Below, one piece after another: positions 14,216 through 21,527 of a stretch of 23,837 nucleotides of DNA. Source of the DNA: an uncultured Lachnospiraceae bacterium (GTDB lineage: Bacteria; Bacillota; Clostridia; Lachnospirales; Lachnospiraceae). The stretch lies in assembly GCA_900555195.1 (NCBI GenBank), contig USKC01000011.1:1-23837 (forward strand), in the 5' to 3' direction. Below the pieces are notes generated by a model. That model had not been told where the DNA came from. It saw only the letters and a program-made list of their open reading frames with translations, and made no database searches. A program made the translations under genes and the position numbers. Positions within the stretch are counted from its first letter, which is position 1. Each line of letters opens with the position of its first letter.

Positions 14216-15464
14216 TCACCTCCCGGATCTGTAGCTGAAACTTGTATGGCTGCAAGAGTTGCTGCGGCAATTCCTCGTGCACCCGTTTGACAGGCACATG
14301 TCAGAAGAATTGTCTGCACACGACTCCCGGCGGTAGGGACATCCCTCACAGTCTCCCAGGCAGAGTCGGTTGGGCCTCCGACAGGAGGAACGCGATCTGG
14401 AACCGCAGAAAACCGGAGAGCAGGGATTGGACGTACAGGGTTCAGGTGTGCAGCAAGGGTGGGGAGGACAGGGGAGGCCGCTGCATGGAGGACAATGCTC
14501 AGGCACAGGAGGATGAGGCTTGGGCTCGGATTTATGATGTCGGATCAGTTCCAACAGCCAGTCAAATCCTTCATAAAATGCTTTTGCGTATAGAGAGTGC
14601 ATGCAAAATTCGTAAAGCTGCGGCGCGAGCGCTTTCAGATATTCCAGCTTATCCAGTATTCTTATATTTTGCAGTTACCTGTCTGTACATAAAACAGTTG
14701 GTTTCATTCATCTTTTGTGCAGCGGCTTCCTGAATGGAGCCATGGGAGAGGGGCTGGCTGCTGTGCGGCTGTTTGAAGTGGATGGTTACGCAATGGCCAC
14801 GGACGGAGTATTCTCCCTTTTGATAGCCGGTTCTCAGAAGGCCTTCCAGAAATGCATCGCACATCTGGCGGTTAGGAAAATACAGAAATGCATCCATTGT
14901 AAGCGAATCAGGGGAGGAAAATTCTCCCAATTTAAATCCGGTCAGCCACCAGTGAAGAGCCCTGCGTTTAAAAAGAATGCGTCCGTTTTTGCGCAGGACA
15001 AAGCTCATTCGTATCCGTTCTGGATCAGAGGCACATTCATAGAAGGGGCCGGTGAAGCGCTCCGTACTCACATCTTCCTGTTCTGTATTGTAGATTCCGA
15101 TCTCAGCGCCAGTTGTGATGCCGTACTGGCCCTTCCATAATTCGATAAGCCAGCGTTTCCCGGCATAGGAGAAACGAATGGGCTCGCAGTGCATGACCAT
15201 ATTGAAAGTGGAAGAGCCTTCATCATAGAGCTGGCAGTATCCCATTTCACGCTGCCAGCAGTCCGTAAGGGAATAGAAAATGTCGCTCTTTCGGTCATAG
15301 GCGAATCCGGCTTCTTTCAGATCTCGGTTTAGTTGTGCCTGCTGCGCCTCTTTATCCGGGGAAGGATGAAAGTGTATGGAGCGGATTTTAAGCACGGCCA
15401 GAAATACTATGAGCCCGAGTACGAGCGCTGCGCCTATACAAAGAAGAATAGTTCCTATTGTCAT
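14216..15464 (-). pseudogene. DUF4474 membrane-anchored protein, frameshifted, with Cys-rich tail
   Basis: The first frame (15464 to 14649, 271 residues) has one N-terminal membrane helix (about 4-26), then a DUF4474-like domain with FAYDRKSDIFYSLTDCWQ, KRWLIELWKGQYG and HWWLTGFKLGEF. It stops at 14649-14651 after KYKNTG. A second frame, shifted by one base and open from 14674 to 14216, continues as LDKLEYLKALAPQLYEF and FYEGFDWLLELI, which reads as the natural continuation of the family C-terminus. It then enters a tail of about 95 residues holding 17 cysteines and many prolines (PCPPHPCCTPEPC and similar). The restored protein would have about 415 residues. The break lies within 14652-14674. 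AAGGAG lies 7 nt before the start. A sequencing error cannot be excluded. The function of DUF4474 is unknown. Confidence 0.75.
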
Positions 15465-15733
15465 GAGGCTGCTCCTTTCCGCCTTTAGGCAGAATGTGTT
15501 TACTGTATCATATGCAGAATTTGACAAAAAGCGACAGAGTATGTGAAAGCGTTTTATCCTACGCCTGGCCCTGCGCGACTGCCTGCACTTGCTGTGTCCC
15601 GGCGGGATGGAAGGTGACATTTTATGCGCGCCCTGCAGCCTCAAAGGCGTTCGCCGCATCCGTCTGTATTTCTTTCCCCGTAAGCCGCTTCAAAAATCGG
15701 TTGTTTCCAGGCGCCCGCAGTCGGGGCATCCTG
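15465..15733. other. intergenic region between DUF4474 and the debranching enzyme
   Basis: This stretch separates two divergent genes. The promoter of the minus-strand DUF4474 operon should lie near 15490-15540 (minus-strand TTGTCA and TATGAT are visible but not well spaced). I found no convincing gene; the plus-strand open frame from 15494 has no family resemblance and crosses the repeat at 15734. Confidence 0.4.
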
Positions 15734-15785
15734 TACATGGCAGCTAAATTCCGCCCGTTCGGGCGTCGGACAATGCCGCCAGGGC
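15734..15785. repeat. diverged intergenic repeat, copy A
   Basis: This 52-bp segment matches 20214-20265 without gaps at 37 of 52 positions, starting with a shared TACATGGC. The core can fold as CGCCC-GTTC-GGGCG. In copy B the same core reads TGTCC-GTTT-GGACA, so two base pairs changed on both sides. The element may be a mobile or structured-RNA repeat. Confidence 0.6.
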
Positions 15786-15894
15786 GTGCGCAGGATAAAA
15801 ACGCGTTCCCTTATGGAAAAGAGAGGAGGGGGTATGATAGAATTGAAAGGAACGGAGATGCTTGGAGGCGCTGGGCGCGGATGGGAGTTTGGAT

Positions 15895-18033
15895 ATGGAA
15901 GAATATCGGATAAAGGATAATGTGGAAGGGGAAGTGCCGTTTACACCGATGGGGGAGATCGCGGGGTTTGCTGTGCGGCCGGGGTTGTTTGATATGAACG
16001 GGGCCATGGCGCTTCCGGTGGGGGTGAATTTTACGGTGCATACCCAGGATGGGACGGGATGCGAGTTGCTTTTGTTCCACAGGGGAAAGGAAGAGCCCTA
16101 TGCGGTGCTGCCGTTTCCGAAGGAGTATCGGATAGGGGATGTGTATTCCATGATTGTGTTCGGGCTGGATATTGAGGAATTCGAGTATGCATATCGGATA
16201 GACGGGCCCTGGGATCCGGCCAGGGGATATCGGTTTGACAGGAATGCGGTTCTGCTGGATCCCTATGCGAGGGCGGTTACGGGCCAAAGCGTGTGGGGAA
16301 AGCGGCAGGAGAAGCATTATCATGCGCGCGTGGTGAAGGATGTGTTCGACTGGGGGAGCATGCCGCAGTCTTCCCGGAAGATGAGCGACCTGGTTATTTA
16401 TGAACTGCATGTAAGAGGATATACGCGGCATCCGTCCTCCGGCGTAAAAGCAAAGGGAACCTTTGCGGGGCTGATGGAAAAGATCCCGTATCTGAAAACG
16501 CTCGGGATCAATGCGGTGGAGTTGATGCCGGTTTTTGAGTTCGATGAAACCATGAATTCCAGGGAGGTGGACGGCAGGCTGCTTTTGGATTACTGGGGAT
16601 ATAATACGGTGAGTTTTTTCTCACCCAATACCAGCTATACGGCAGCCAATGAATTCAACCGGGAGGGAACGGAACTGAAGGAATTGATCCGGGCGCTTCA
16701 TGAGAATGGGATAGAAGTGATTCTGGATGTGGTATTCAATCACACGGCAGAAGGGAATGAACAGGGGCCGTCTTTCTGCTTTAAAGGGTTTGATAATAAG
16801 GTTTACTATATGCTGACGCCGGATGGGTATTATTATAATTTCAGCGGATGCGGCAATACGCTGAACTGCAATCATCCGATTGTCCGGCAGCTGATCCTGG
16901 AATGTCTGCGTTACTGGACAGTTTTCTACCGGGTGGACGGGTTCCGCTTTGATCTGGCAAGCATATTGGGGAGGAATGAGGACGGTTCTCCGATGAATAA
17001 CCCTCCGCTTCTGGAAAGTTTGGCGGCGGATCCGCTGCTGGCGAATGTGAAGCTGATCGCGGAGGCATGGGATGCGGGCGGGCTGTATCAGGTCGGGAGT
17101 TTCCCTGCGGGAGGGCGTTTCGCGGAATGGAATGGAAAATACAGGGACAGTCTGCGTTCTTATATGAAAGGGGACTGCTGGGAGGCGGAAGGCGCGGCTG
17201 CCAGGATCACGGGCTCCTGGGATCTGTACGGTAAAAATGAGGTCAGGGAGGAGTATGCGGGATATAATTCTTCTGTGAATTTTTTCACCTGTCACGATGG
17301 GTTCACCCTGTATGACCTCTATTCTTATAATGAGAAGCACAATGAGCAAAACGGCTGGAATAATACGGACGGAGCGAATGATAATCGCAGCTGGAACTGC
17401 GGAGAAGAAGGCGAAACCCAGAACCCGGAGGTGCTTTCACTGCGTTTCCGTCTGATCCGCAATGCCTGCACGGTCCTGATGTGCAGCCGCGGGACGCCCA
17501 TGTTCCTGGCGGGGGATGAATTCGGCAATACGCAGTTTGGCAACAACAATGGTTACTGTCAGGACAATGAGATCTCCTGGCTGGACTGGGGGTTGCTAGA
17601 GAAAAACAGGGAATTGTTTGAATTTTTCAGATATATGATCCGTTTCCGCCTGGAACATCCGGTGATCCGGGAAAAATTGCCGGATGCGGTCTGCGGTCTG
17701 GAAGCGCTGCGGGTCTGCGGAGCTTGCCCTAAGTTAAATGAAATTCCGCGCAACGTGGGTACCATGGGAATCTGCTATGCGGGGTATCTGAGCGAAAAGG
17801 GGAAAGATGATCTGGTCTATCTGGTTCTTAACGTCTATTGGGAGGACGTACGGATTGCCCTGCCCGAATTGAAAACGGGAGCATGGTATCTGTGCGTCAA
17901 TACCTATGGGGACGGGCAGGGCAGATATTGCTATGAAGAAAAAGAACAGGTGCGCATAGACGGAGAATTCATCATGCGCCCCCGTTCCGTCGCAGTATTT
18001 GTCGGTAAAGAAGAGAGTTTGTCCGCCCGCTGA
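15895..18033 (+). CDS. glgX: glycogen debranching enzyme, GlgX/isoamylase type (GH13)
   Basis: It hydrolyses alpha-1,6 branch linkages in glycogen or limit dextrins in the cytoplasm. The 712-residue product has an N-terminal CBM48-like domain (about 20-120, with YAYRIDGPWDP), then a GH13 barrel. The nucleophile is D353 (GFRFDLA), the acid/base E390 (LIAEAWD), and the transition-state Asp D468 (TCHDGFTL). NEISWLDW near residue 560 is typical of isoamylase/GlgX. A C-terminal beta domain completes it. The ATG at 15895 has GGGAG 7 nt upstream; a TTG at 15862 is an alternative. No other glycogen genes are adjacent. The stop lies inside a hairpin shared with the convergent gene. Confidence 0.9.
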   Translation: MEEYRIKDNVEGEVPFTPMGEIAGFAVRPGLFDMNGAMALPVGVNFTVHTQDGTGCELLLFHRGKEEPYAVLPFPKEYRIGDVYSMIVFGLDIEEFEYAYRIDGPWDPARGYRFDRNAVLLDPYARAVTGQSVWGKRQEKHYHARVVKDVFDWGSMPQSSRKMSDLVIYELHVRGYTRHPSSGVKAKGTFAGLMEKIPYLKTLGINAVELMPVFEFDETMNSREVDGRLLLDYWGYNTVSFFSPNTSYTAANEFNREGTELKELIRALHENGIEVILDVVFNHTAEGNEQGPSFCFKGFDNKVYYMLTPDGYYYNFSGCGNTLNCNHPIVRQLILECLRYWTVFYRVDGFRFDLASILGRNEDGSPMNNPPLLESLAADPLLANVKLIAEAWDAGGLYQVGSFPAGGRFAEWNGKYRDSLRSYMKGDCWEAEGAAARITGSWDLYGKNEVREEYAGYNSSVNFFTCHDGFTLYDLYSYNEKHNEQNGWNNTDGANDNRSWNCGEEGETQNPEVLSLRFRLIRNACTVLMCSRGTPMFLAGDEFGNTQFGNNNGYCQDNEISWLDWGLLEKNRELFEFFRYMIRFRLEHPVIREKLPDAVCGLEALRVCGACPKLNEIPRNVGTMGICYAGYLSEKGKDDLVYLVLNVYWEDVRIALPELKTGAWYLCVNTYGDGQGRYCYEEKEQVRIDGEFIMRPRSVAVFVGKEESLSAR

Positions 18034-18057
18034 AGGCGGTTTGTGCGTCCGCTTCAG
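18023..18057. terminator. hairpin joining the two convergent stop codons
   Basis: CTGAAG-g-CGG (18030-18039) pairs with CCG-CTTCAG (18049-18057) over a 9-nt loop. The glgX stop (18031-18033) pairs with the complement of the opposing gene's stop (18054-18056). A second option is CCGCC/GGCGG (18023-18039). T-tracts are weak, so termination strength is uncertain. Confidence 0.5.
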
Positions 18058-18998
18058 AGCTGGTTCAGCATCGTGGCTACGGCGCACAGCTCTTCAGGTG
18101 TGACCTTATTCGGAAAACTTCCGGTCTTTACGCAGTCTGTAAAGTACCGGATTTCCCTGGCATAGGCGTCGCCCTTTTCCAAAAGGACGGGAGCGACGGC
18201 AGGAGCGGAACCATCCGACAGGTTAAGGATGGTTCCGTCGTTTTGGTAGATCTTACAGACGCCTCCCTCATAGGCGATCACGGCTTTTTCAAACTGGAAC
18301 CGATATCCGGCGGTAAAGGGGTAAGGGGCCGCATACCAGGAACTTTCTGCGGTGATGAAGAAATCGGGGAACTCATATACCACGCTCAGATAATCCTGAT
18401 CGGCCCGTTTCGCTCTGTGCGGGATAAACCCGGAAGGAGCGCCGAAGGCATAGAAAATAAAATCCAGGTCATGGATATGCAGATCAAAGGGAACCAGTCC
18501 GCTTTGCTCTTTGCACAGCATCCAGTTGCCGGGCCTTCCTTTGGGAGAGGGGCCGATGCGCTGCATGGAGCCGGAAAGGAGACGGCCATATTGGCCGGAT
18601 ACATACAGGTCTTTCAGAAGTTCATATTCCGGCCAGAAGCGCAGTACCTGGGCGGTCATGAAACATACCCCGTACTGATGCGCCGTCAGGTAAGCGCGTT
18701 CGATCTCTTCCGTTTTCAGGGAAAGGGGCTTCTCGCAGATTACATGGATTCCCCTTTTCATCGCGGTTACGGCACAGTCCACATGCAGCGGCGTGGGAAG
18801 ACAGATATCCAGTATATCCAGTTTTTCCTTATTCAACATTTCTTCAAAGCTGAGGTAACATGCTTTGTCCCCATAGGGGATGAGACATTTCTTGCGGACA
18901 TCGCAGAGCGCAGTCAGCTTCACATCTTCCATGGCTTCCCAGGCAGTGATATGTGCATCGCTGATGCTGCCAGCTCCTGCCAATCCTACTTTTAACAT
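18054..18998 (-). CDS. Gfo/Idh/MocA family oxidoreductase
   Basis: This is an NAD(P)-dependent sugar or polyol dehydrogenase of 314 residues. The Rossmann motif GAGSIS lies at 8-13, the catalytic lysine in C-E89-K90-P91, and the complete D172-x3-H176 pair in FDLHIHDLDF. It therefore keeps the histidine that the other Gfo/Idh protein of this window has lost. It is cytoplasmic. AAAGGAGG lies just upstream of the ATG at 18998. The start overlaps the last 7 bases of the isomerase/epimerase gene, so the two are co-translated and probably act in successive steps on one sugar acid, inositol or similar compound. The substrate cannot be named. Confidence 0.92.
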   Translation of the reverse strand: MLKVGLAGAGSISDAHITAWEAMEDVKLTALCDVRKKCLIPYGDKACYLSFEEMLNKEKLDILDICLPTPLHVDCAVTAMKRGIHVICEKPLSLKTEEIERAYLTAHQYGVCFMTAQVLRFWPEYELLKDLYVSGQYGRLLSGSMQRIGPSPKGRPGNWMLCKEQSGLVPFDLHIHDLDFIFYAFGAPSGFIPHRAKRADQDYLSVVYEFPDFFITAESSWYAAPYPFTAGYRFQFEKAVIAYEGGVCKIYQNDGTILNLSDGSAPAVAPVLLEKGDAYAREIRYFTDCVKTGSFPNKVTPEELCAVATMLNQL

Positions 18999-19864
18999 AT
19001 GCCGTCCTCCTTTTTTCCCTCCGTCTCTTTTGCTTGGCAGACTTCATTGATCACGGCCTGCAGATAGTCCCTGGATTCCAGGATGTCAGCCAGCTGCTGC
19101 GGGCCGGAGATTTCCCTCTCAATGGTGACATAGGAATCATATCCGAGCTCCCGCAGACGGATGAAGAGCGCGCGGAAATCCACTTTCCCTTCACCGATGC
19201 GCGTCTCCTGTCCTAGTTCATGTCCATTGGTGGGATACAGGCCGTCTTTGGCATGGAGGCCGCGGACGTATTGCCCGAACACATCCAGGGCATCCACGGG
19301 ATTGGCTTTGCCATAGAGAATCAGGTTGGCGGTATCCAGATTAACGCCCAGGTTATCCATGCCTACCTGTTCAAAGCAGCGCAGCATGGTTACAGGAGTC
19401 TCCTGGCCCGTTTCAAACAGGAGGAACTGGCCATTTTCTTTCAGGTGTGTGGCCACGGTCCGCACGGCCACACAGAAACTGCTGAAATTGGGATCATATG
19501 GGTTCTCCGGAATGAAGCCCATATGGGTTACCACATCAAGGATGCCGAGCTTATAGGCAAAATCCGCGCCGTCACACAGATTCCGAATCCGCATCTGCCG
19601 GTACTCTGGGGGAACGAGACCAAGGCTGATCTGTCCGTCGTAAAAATCCCAGACCTTCGGGCCCTCCCAGCCGCACCAGAAAGCGGATACAGTAACGTTG
19701 TATTCAGCCAGAAGGGTTTGCAGCGCGGCTGCATTTTCATCCGTCCACAAACTTGGCTCCCAGGCAACAAGCTGACAGGAATCGAAGCCATACTGGCGGA
19801 GCGCCGCCAGCTGTCCCGGCATATCCTCCATGGATGTGAGCCTGACGCAAGTTCCGATTTTCAT
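18992..19864 (-). CDS. sugar phosphate isomerase/epimerase (xylose isomerase-like TIM barrel)
   Basis: This is a metal-dependent isomerase or epimerase of the AP endonuclease 2 fold, 290 residues, cytoplasmic. Likely metal or catalytic residues are H114 (VVTHMG), E151 (FETGQE), D177 (NLDTAN), H204 (LHAKDG) and E249 (TIERE). GEGKVDF at 224-230 is a common family block. The ATG at 19864 has GGAGG (19871-19875 on the opposite strand) 6 nt upstream and is preferred over an in-frame ATG at 19909. It is followed with a 7-base overlap by the Gfo/Idh gene, a very common catabolic pair. The divergent AraC gene may regulate both. Confidence 0.92.
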   Translation of the reverse strand: MKIGTCVRLTSMEDMPGQLAALRQYGFDSCQLVAWEPSLWTDENAAALQTLLAEYNVTVSAFWCGWEGPKVWDFYDGQISLGLVPPEYRQMRIRNLCDGADFAYKLGILDVVTHMGFIPENPYDPNFSSFCVAVRTVATHLKENGQFLLFETGQETPVTMLRCFEQVGMDNLGVNLDTANLILYGKANPVDALDVFGQYVRGLHAKDGLYPTNGHELGQETRIGEGKVDFRALFIRLRELGYDSYVTIEREISGPQQLADILESRDYLQAVINEVCQAKETEGKKEDGIC

Positions 19865-19912
19865 AAAATACCTCCATTCCGGAGCGTCAGCGGCGGGGCA
19901 GATGCCCAAAAG

Positions 19913-19993
19913 CTATTTGCGACGCTCCGGCACAAACAGCCCACCGAACTTGTCCGGTTTGTGAAACAATAAACCGTCACACTTATGTTTCAT
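19913..19993 (-). CDS. possible 26-residue leader peptide
   Basis: A short frame (MKHKCDGLLFHKPDKFGG...) starts at an ATG with AAGGGG 4 nt upstream and stops 48 bases before the isomerase/epimerase start. No homology is recognised. Size, position and the ribosome binding site allow a translated leader peptide, but chance is a fair alternative. Confidence 0.25.
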   Translation of the reverse strand: MKHKCDGLLFHKPDKFGGLFVPERRK

Positions 19994-20213
19994 ACCACCC
20001 CTTGGACATATATAGAAAATGTTATCTTTATCCTCTTTACCGTAACACAGCTTTTCCCCTCTTCTATGAAAAATTTGTACCTTTTGTTGTAATATTTTTA
20101 CCTCTCGAAAGGGGCAAAACGACGGCGGGAAGACAGACAAGCGGTTTCTGTGTCTCCTTCGGAATCTCTCCGCGCTTTGCCTGCCCATCCGGTTTGCCCT
20201 GCGGCCTGTCCTA
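19994..20213. other. divergent intergenic region, left part
   Basis: About 220 bp are AT-rich around 19995-20100 and should hold the promoter of the minus-strand isomerase/dehydrogenase pair, though no clear -35/-10 pair stands out. TGTGA and TCACA (within 19956-19982) form an imperfectly spaced dyad. No gene is seen. Confidence 0.4.
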
Positions 20214-20265
20214 TACATGGCGGTTGAACTCTGTCCGTTTGGACACCTGGCAACGCCTCCATGGG
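20214..20265. repeat. diverged intergenic repeat, copy B
   Basis: This is the partner of 15734-15785, 71 percent identical over 52 ungapped bases, with 12 of the 15 differences being transitions. The hairpin core is TGTCC-GTTT-GGACA. Some similarity continues for about 25 bp to the left (GCCCTGCGG...CCTATACATGG). No long frame is conserved between the copies. Confidence 0.6.
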
Positions 20266-20474
20266 GTAGATACTCGGAGCCAGCACGATTTTCTCACAGG
20301 CTTACAGGAAAAGAAATGCCCGTCCGCCGCATCCCGCCGGGTATTCATATAAGCAAAGCGCCGGGCAGGCTGCAGGGTGAACCGGATGGAAGACAAAGCA
20401 TGAAGCCATTCTGAAGCAGCGCAGAACCGAACCCTCCCCGCCACCATTCCCCCTTCCCTGCGTTGGGGGCAAAT
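20266..20474. other. divergent intergenic region, right part
   Basis: About 210 bp between the repeat and the palindrome at 20475. Short GC-rich inverted segments occur, but no gene, binding site or terminator can be supported. TTCCCT at 20454-20459 may serve as the -35 of the promoter below. Confidence 0.35.
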
Positions 20475-20500
20475 GGTATAATGTCGCTAGACATTATACC
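20454..20500 (+). promoter_or_regulatory. extended -10 promoter inside a perfect palindrome
   Basis: GGTATAATGTC (20475-20485) and GACATTATACC (20490-20500) are perfect 11-bp arms around GCTA. The left arm contains TATAAT (20477-20482) preceded by TGG, an extended -10, with TTCCCT 17 bp upstream as a weak -35. The right arm contains TATAAT on the opposite strand. It lies about 120 bp before the AraC start and could be a promoter controlled by a protein binding the dyad. Confidence 0.5.
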
Positions 20501-20616
20501 GGCCCGAAGCGAAGCGGAGTGGCCATCTCCCCCGAAGGGGCCATATCCTTCGGAAACATTGTGTCAAAGGCGGCAGATATTCCTGCAGACGGTGGGAGTT
20601 CAGGAGGTGAGAGGCG

Positions 20617-21522
20617 ATGTTGGACGGGTATAAGGAATTGACGCCGGTGGTCTATGGGGAGAATGGGGTCAAGTATCTGTATGCGGCAAGAAAAACGCCC
20701 GGAGAACTTTGCTTTGCGCTGCATTGGCATGACAGAATAGAGCTATTGTGTGTGGAGAGGGGGAGCCTTCGGCTGAATACGGCTGAGGGGCATGAGGAAC
20801 TTTGCCCGGGACAGGTTGCCGTGATCGGGCCGAGGCAGTTGCACGGCGGGATCGCGGGAAGGGACGGAGTGGTCTATCATACGATCATGTTTGATGTGGA
20901 GAAACTCTGCAACGGCACGCTTGCATCGGAAAAGTACCTGCTTCCGCTGTGCAGGAATGAGGTTGCATTTCGCCGGATCGTATCGGACAAGCAGCTGCTG
21001 GAAGCCATATACAGGCTGGTGGGTGCGCTGACGCAGAGCAGCAGAGAGGAACGCGCCGGAGAAGAAGCGGCAAAGGAGGAAGAGAAAAAGGACGCGGAGA
21101 GCAGGAACACGGAATGGAATCCATTGCTTTCCACGAGCGTTTTATATGAAATCCTGGGAATTCTGTACAGATATCCGGATAAAAGCGCCAGAATCCAGAG
21201 CGGACTTGGCAGGGGATTTGAAGAGATACTAAACTATGTGAATGCACATTATGTGCAGAAACTTTCCGCCAGGGATGTGAGTGCTCGGTTCGGCTATAAT
21301 GAGACGTATTTTTGCAGGCGGTTTCGGGAGATTACCGGCTTTACCTTTACCAGATACATACAGGCTTTGCGGATGGAGCGAGCGCAGAAGCTGCTGCAGG
21401 AGGAAGCGTATGGGATCAGCGCCGTGGCTTGGAAATGCGGATATGAAGATGTGAGTTATTTTTCAAACTGCTTCCGGAAACATTTCGGCTGCAGTCCAAC
21501 GGAGTTCAGAAAGAGGAGGTAA
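20617..21522 (+). CDS. AraC family transcriptional regulator
   Basis: This is a 301-residue activator or repressor with an N-terminal cupin-like sugar-sensing domain (about 1-110; FALHWHDRIELLCVERGSL, then GQVAVIGPRQLHG) and a C-terminal pair of helix-turn-helix motifs. The first motif is in LSARDVSARFGYNETYFCRRF and the second in ISAVAWKCGYEDVSYFSNCF, ending in CSPTEFRK. A highly charged Glu/Lys/Arg linker of about 25 residues near 145-170 is unusual in length. AGGAGGTGA lies 9 nt before the ATG. The next gene starts 5 nt after its stop, so the pair forms an operon. It is divergent from the isomerase/dehydrogenase pair, the likely target, and may also control its own operon. Confidence 0.92.
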   Translation: MLDGYKELTPVVYGENGVKYLYAARKTPGELCFALHWHDRIELLCVERGSLRLNTAEGHEELCPGQVAVIGPRQLHGGIAGRDGVVYHTIMFDVEKLCNGTLASEKYLLPLCRNEVAFRRIVSDKQLLEAIYRLVGALTQSSREERAGEEAAKEEEKKDAESRNTEWNPLLSTSVLYEILGILYRYPDKSARIQSGLGRGFEEILNYVNAHYVQKLSARDVSARFGYNETYFCRRFREITGFTFTRYIQALRMERAQKLLQEEAYGISAVAWKCGYEDVSYFSNCFRKHFGCSPTEFRKRR

Positions 21523-21527
21523 AAGAA

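Noticed and set aside
14645..14680. Programmed +1 frameshift in the DUF4474 gene
   Set aside because: The bases before the stop (GGA TAA G) do not allow tRNA re-pairing as in prfB, and no known slippery site or stimulator is evident. A mutation or sequencing error is more likely.
14242..14733. 163-codon plus-strand frame antisense to the Cys-rich region
   Set aside because: No start site or domain is seen, and the minus-strand frame continues the DUF4474 family sequence and couples to the next gene.
15494..15913. 139-codon plus-strand frame upstream of glgX
   Set aside because: It crosses the intergenic repeat, has no family resemblance and overlaps the glgX start in another frame.
19956..19982. 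CRP-like dyad TGTGA/TCACA
   Set aside because: The spacer is 12 bases instead of 6, and CRP control of this kind is not expected in Clostridia.
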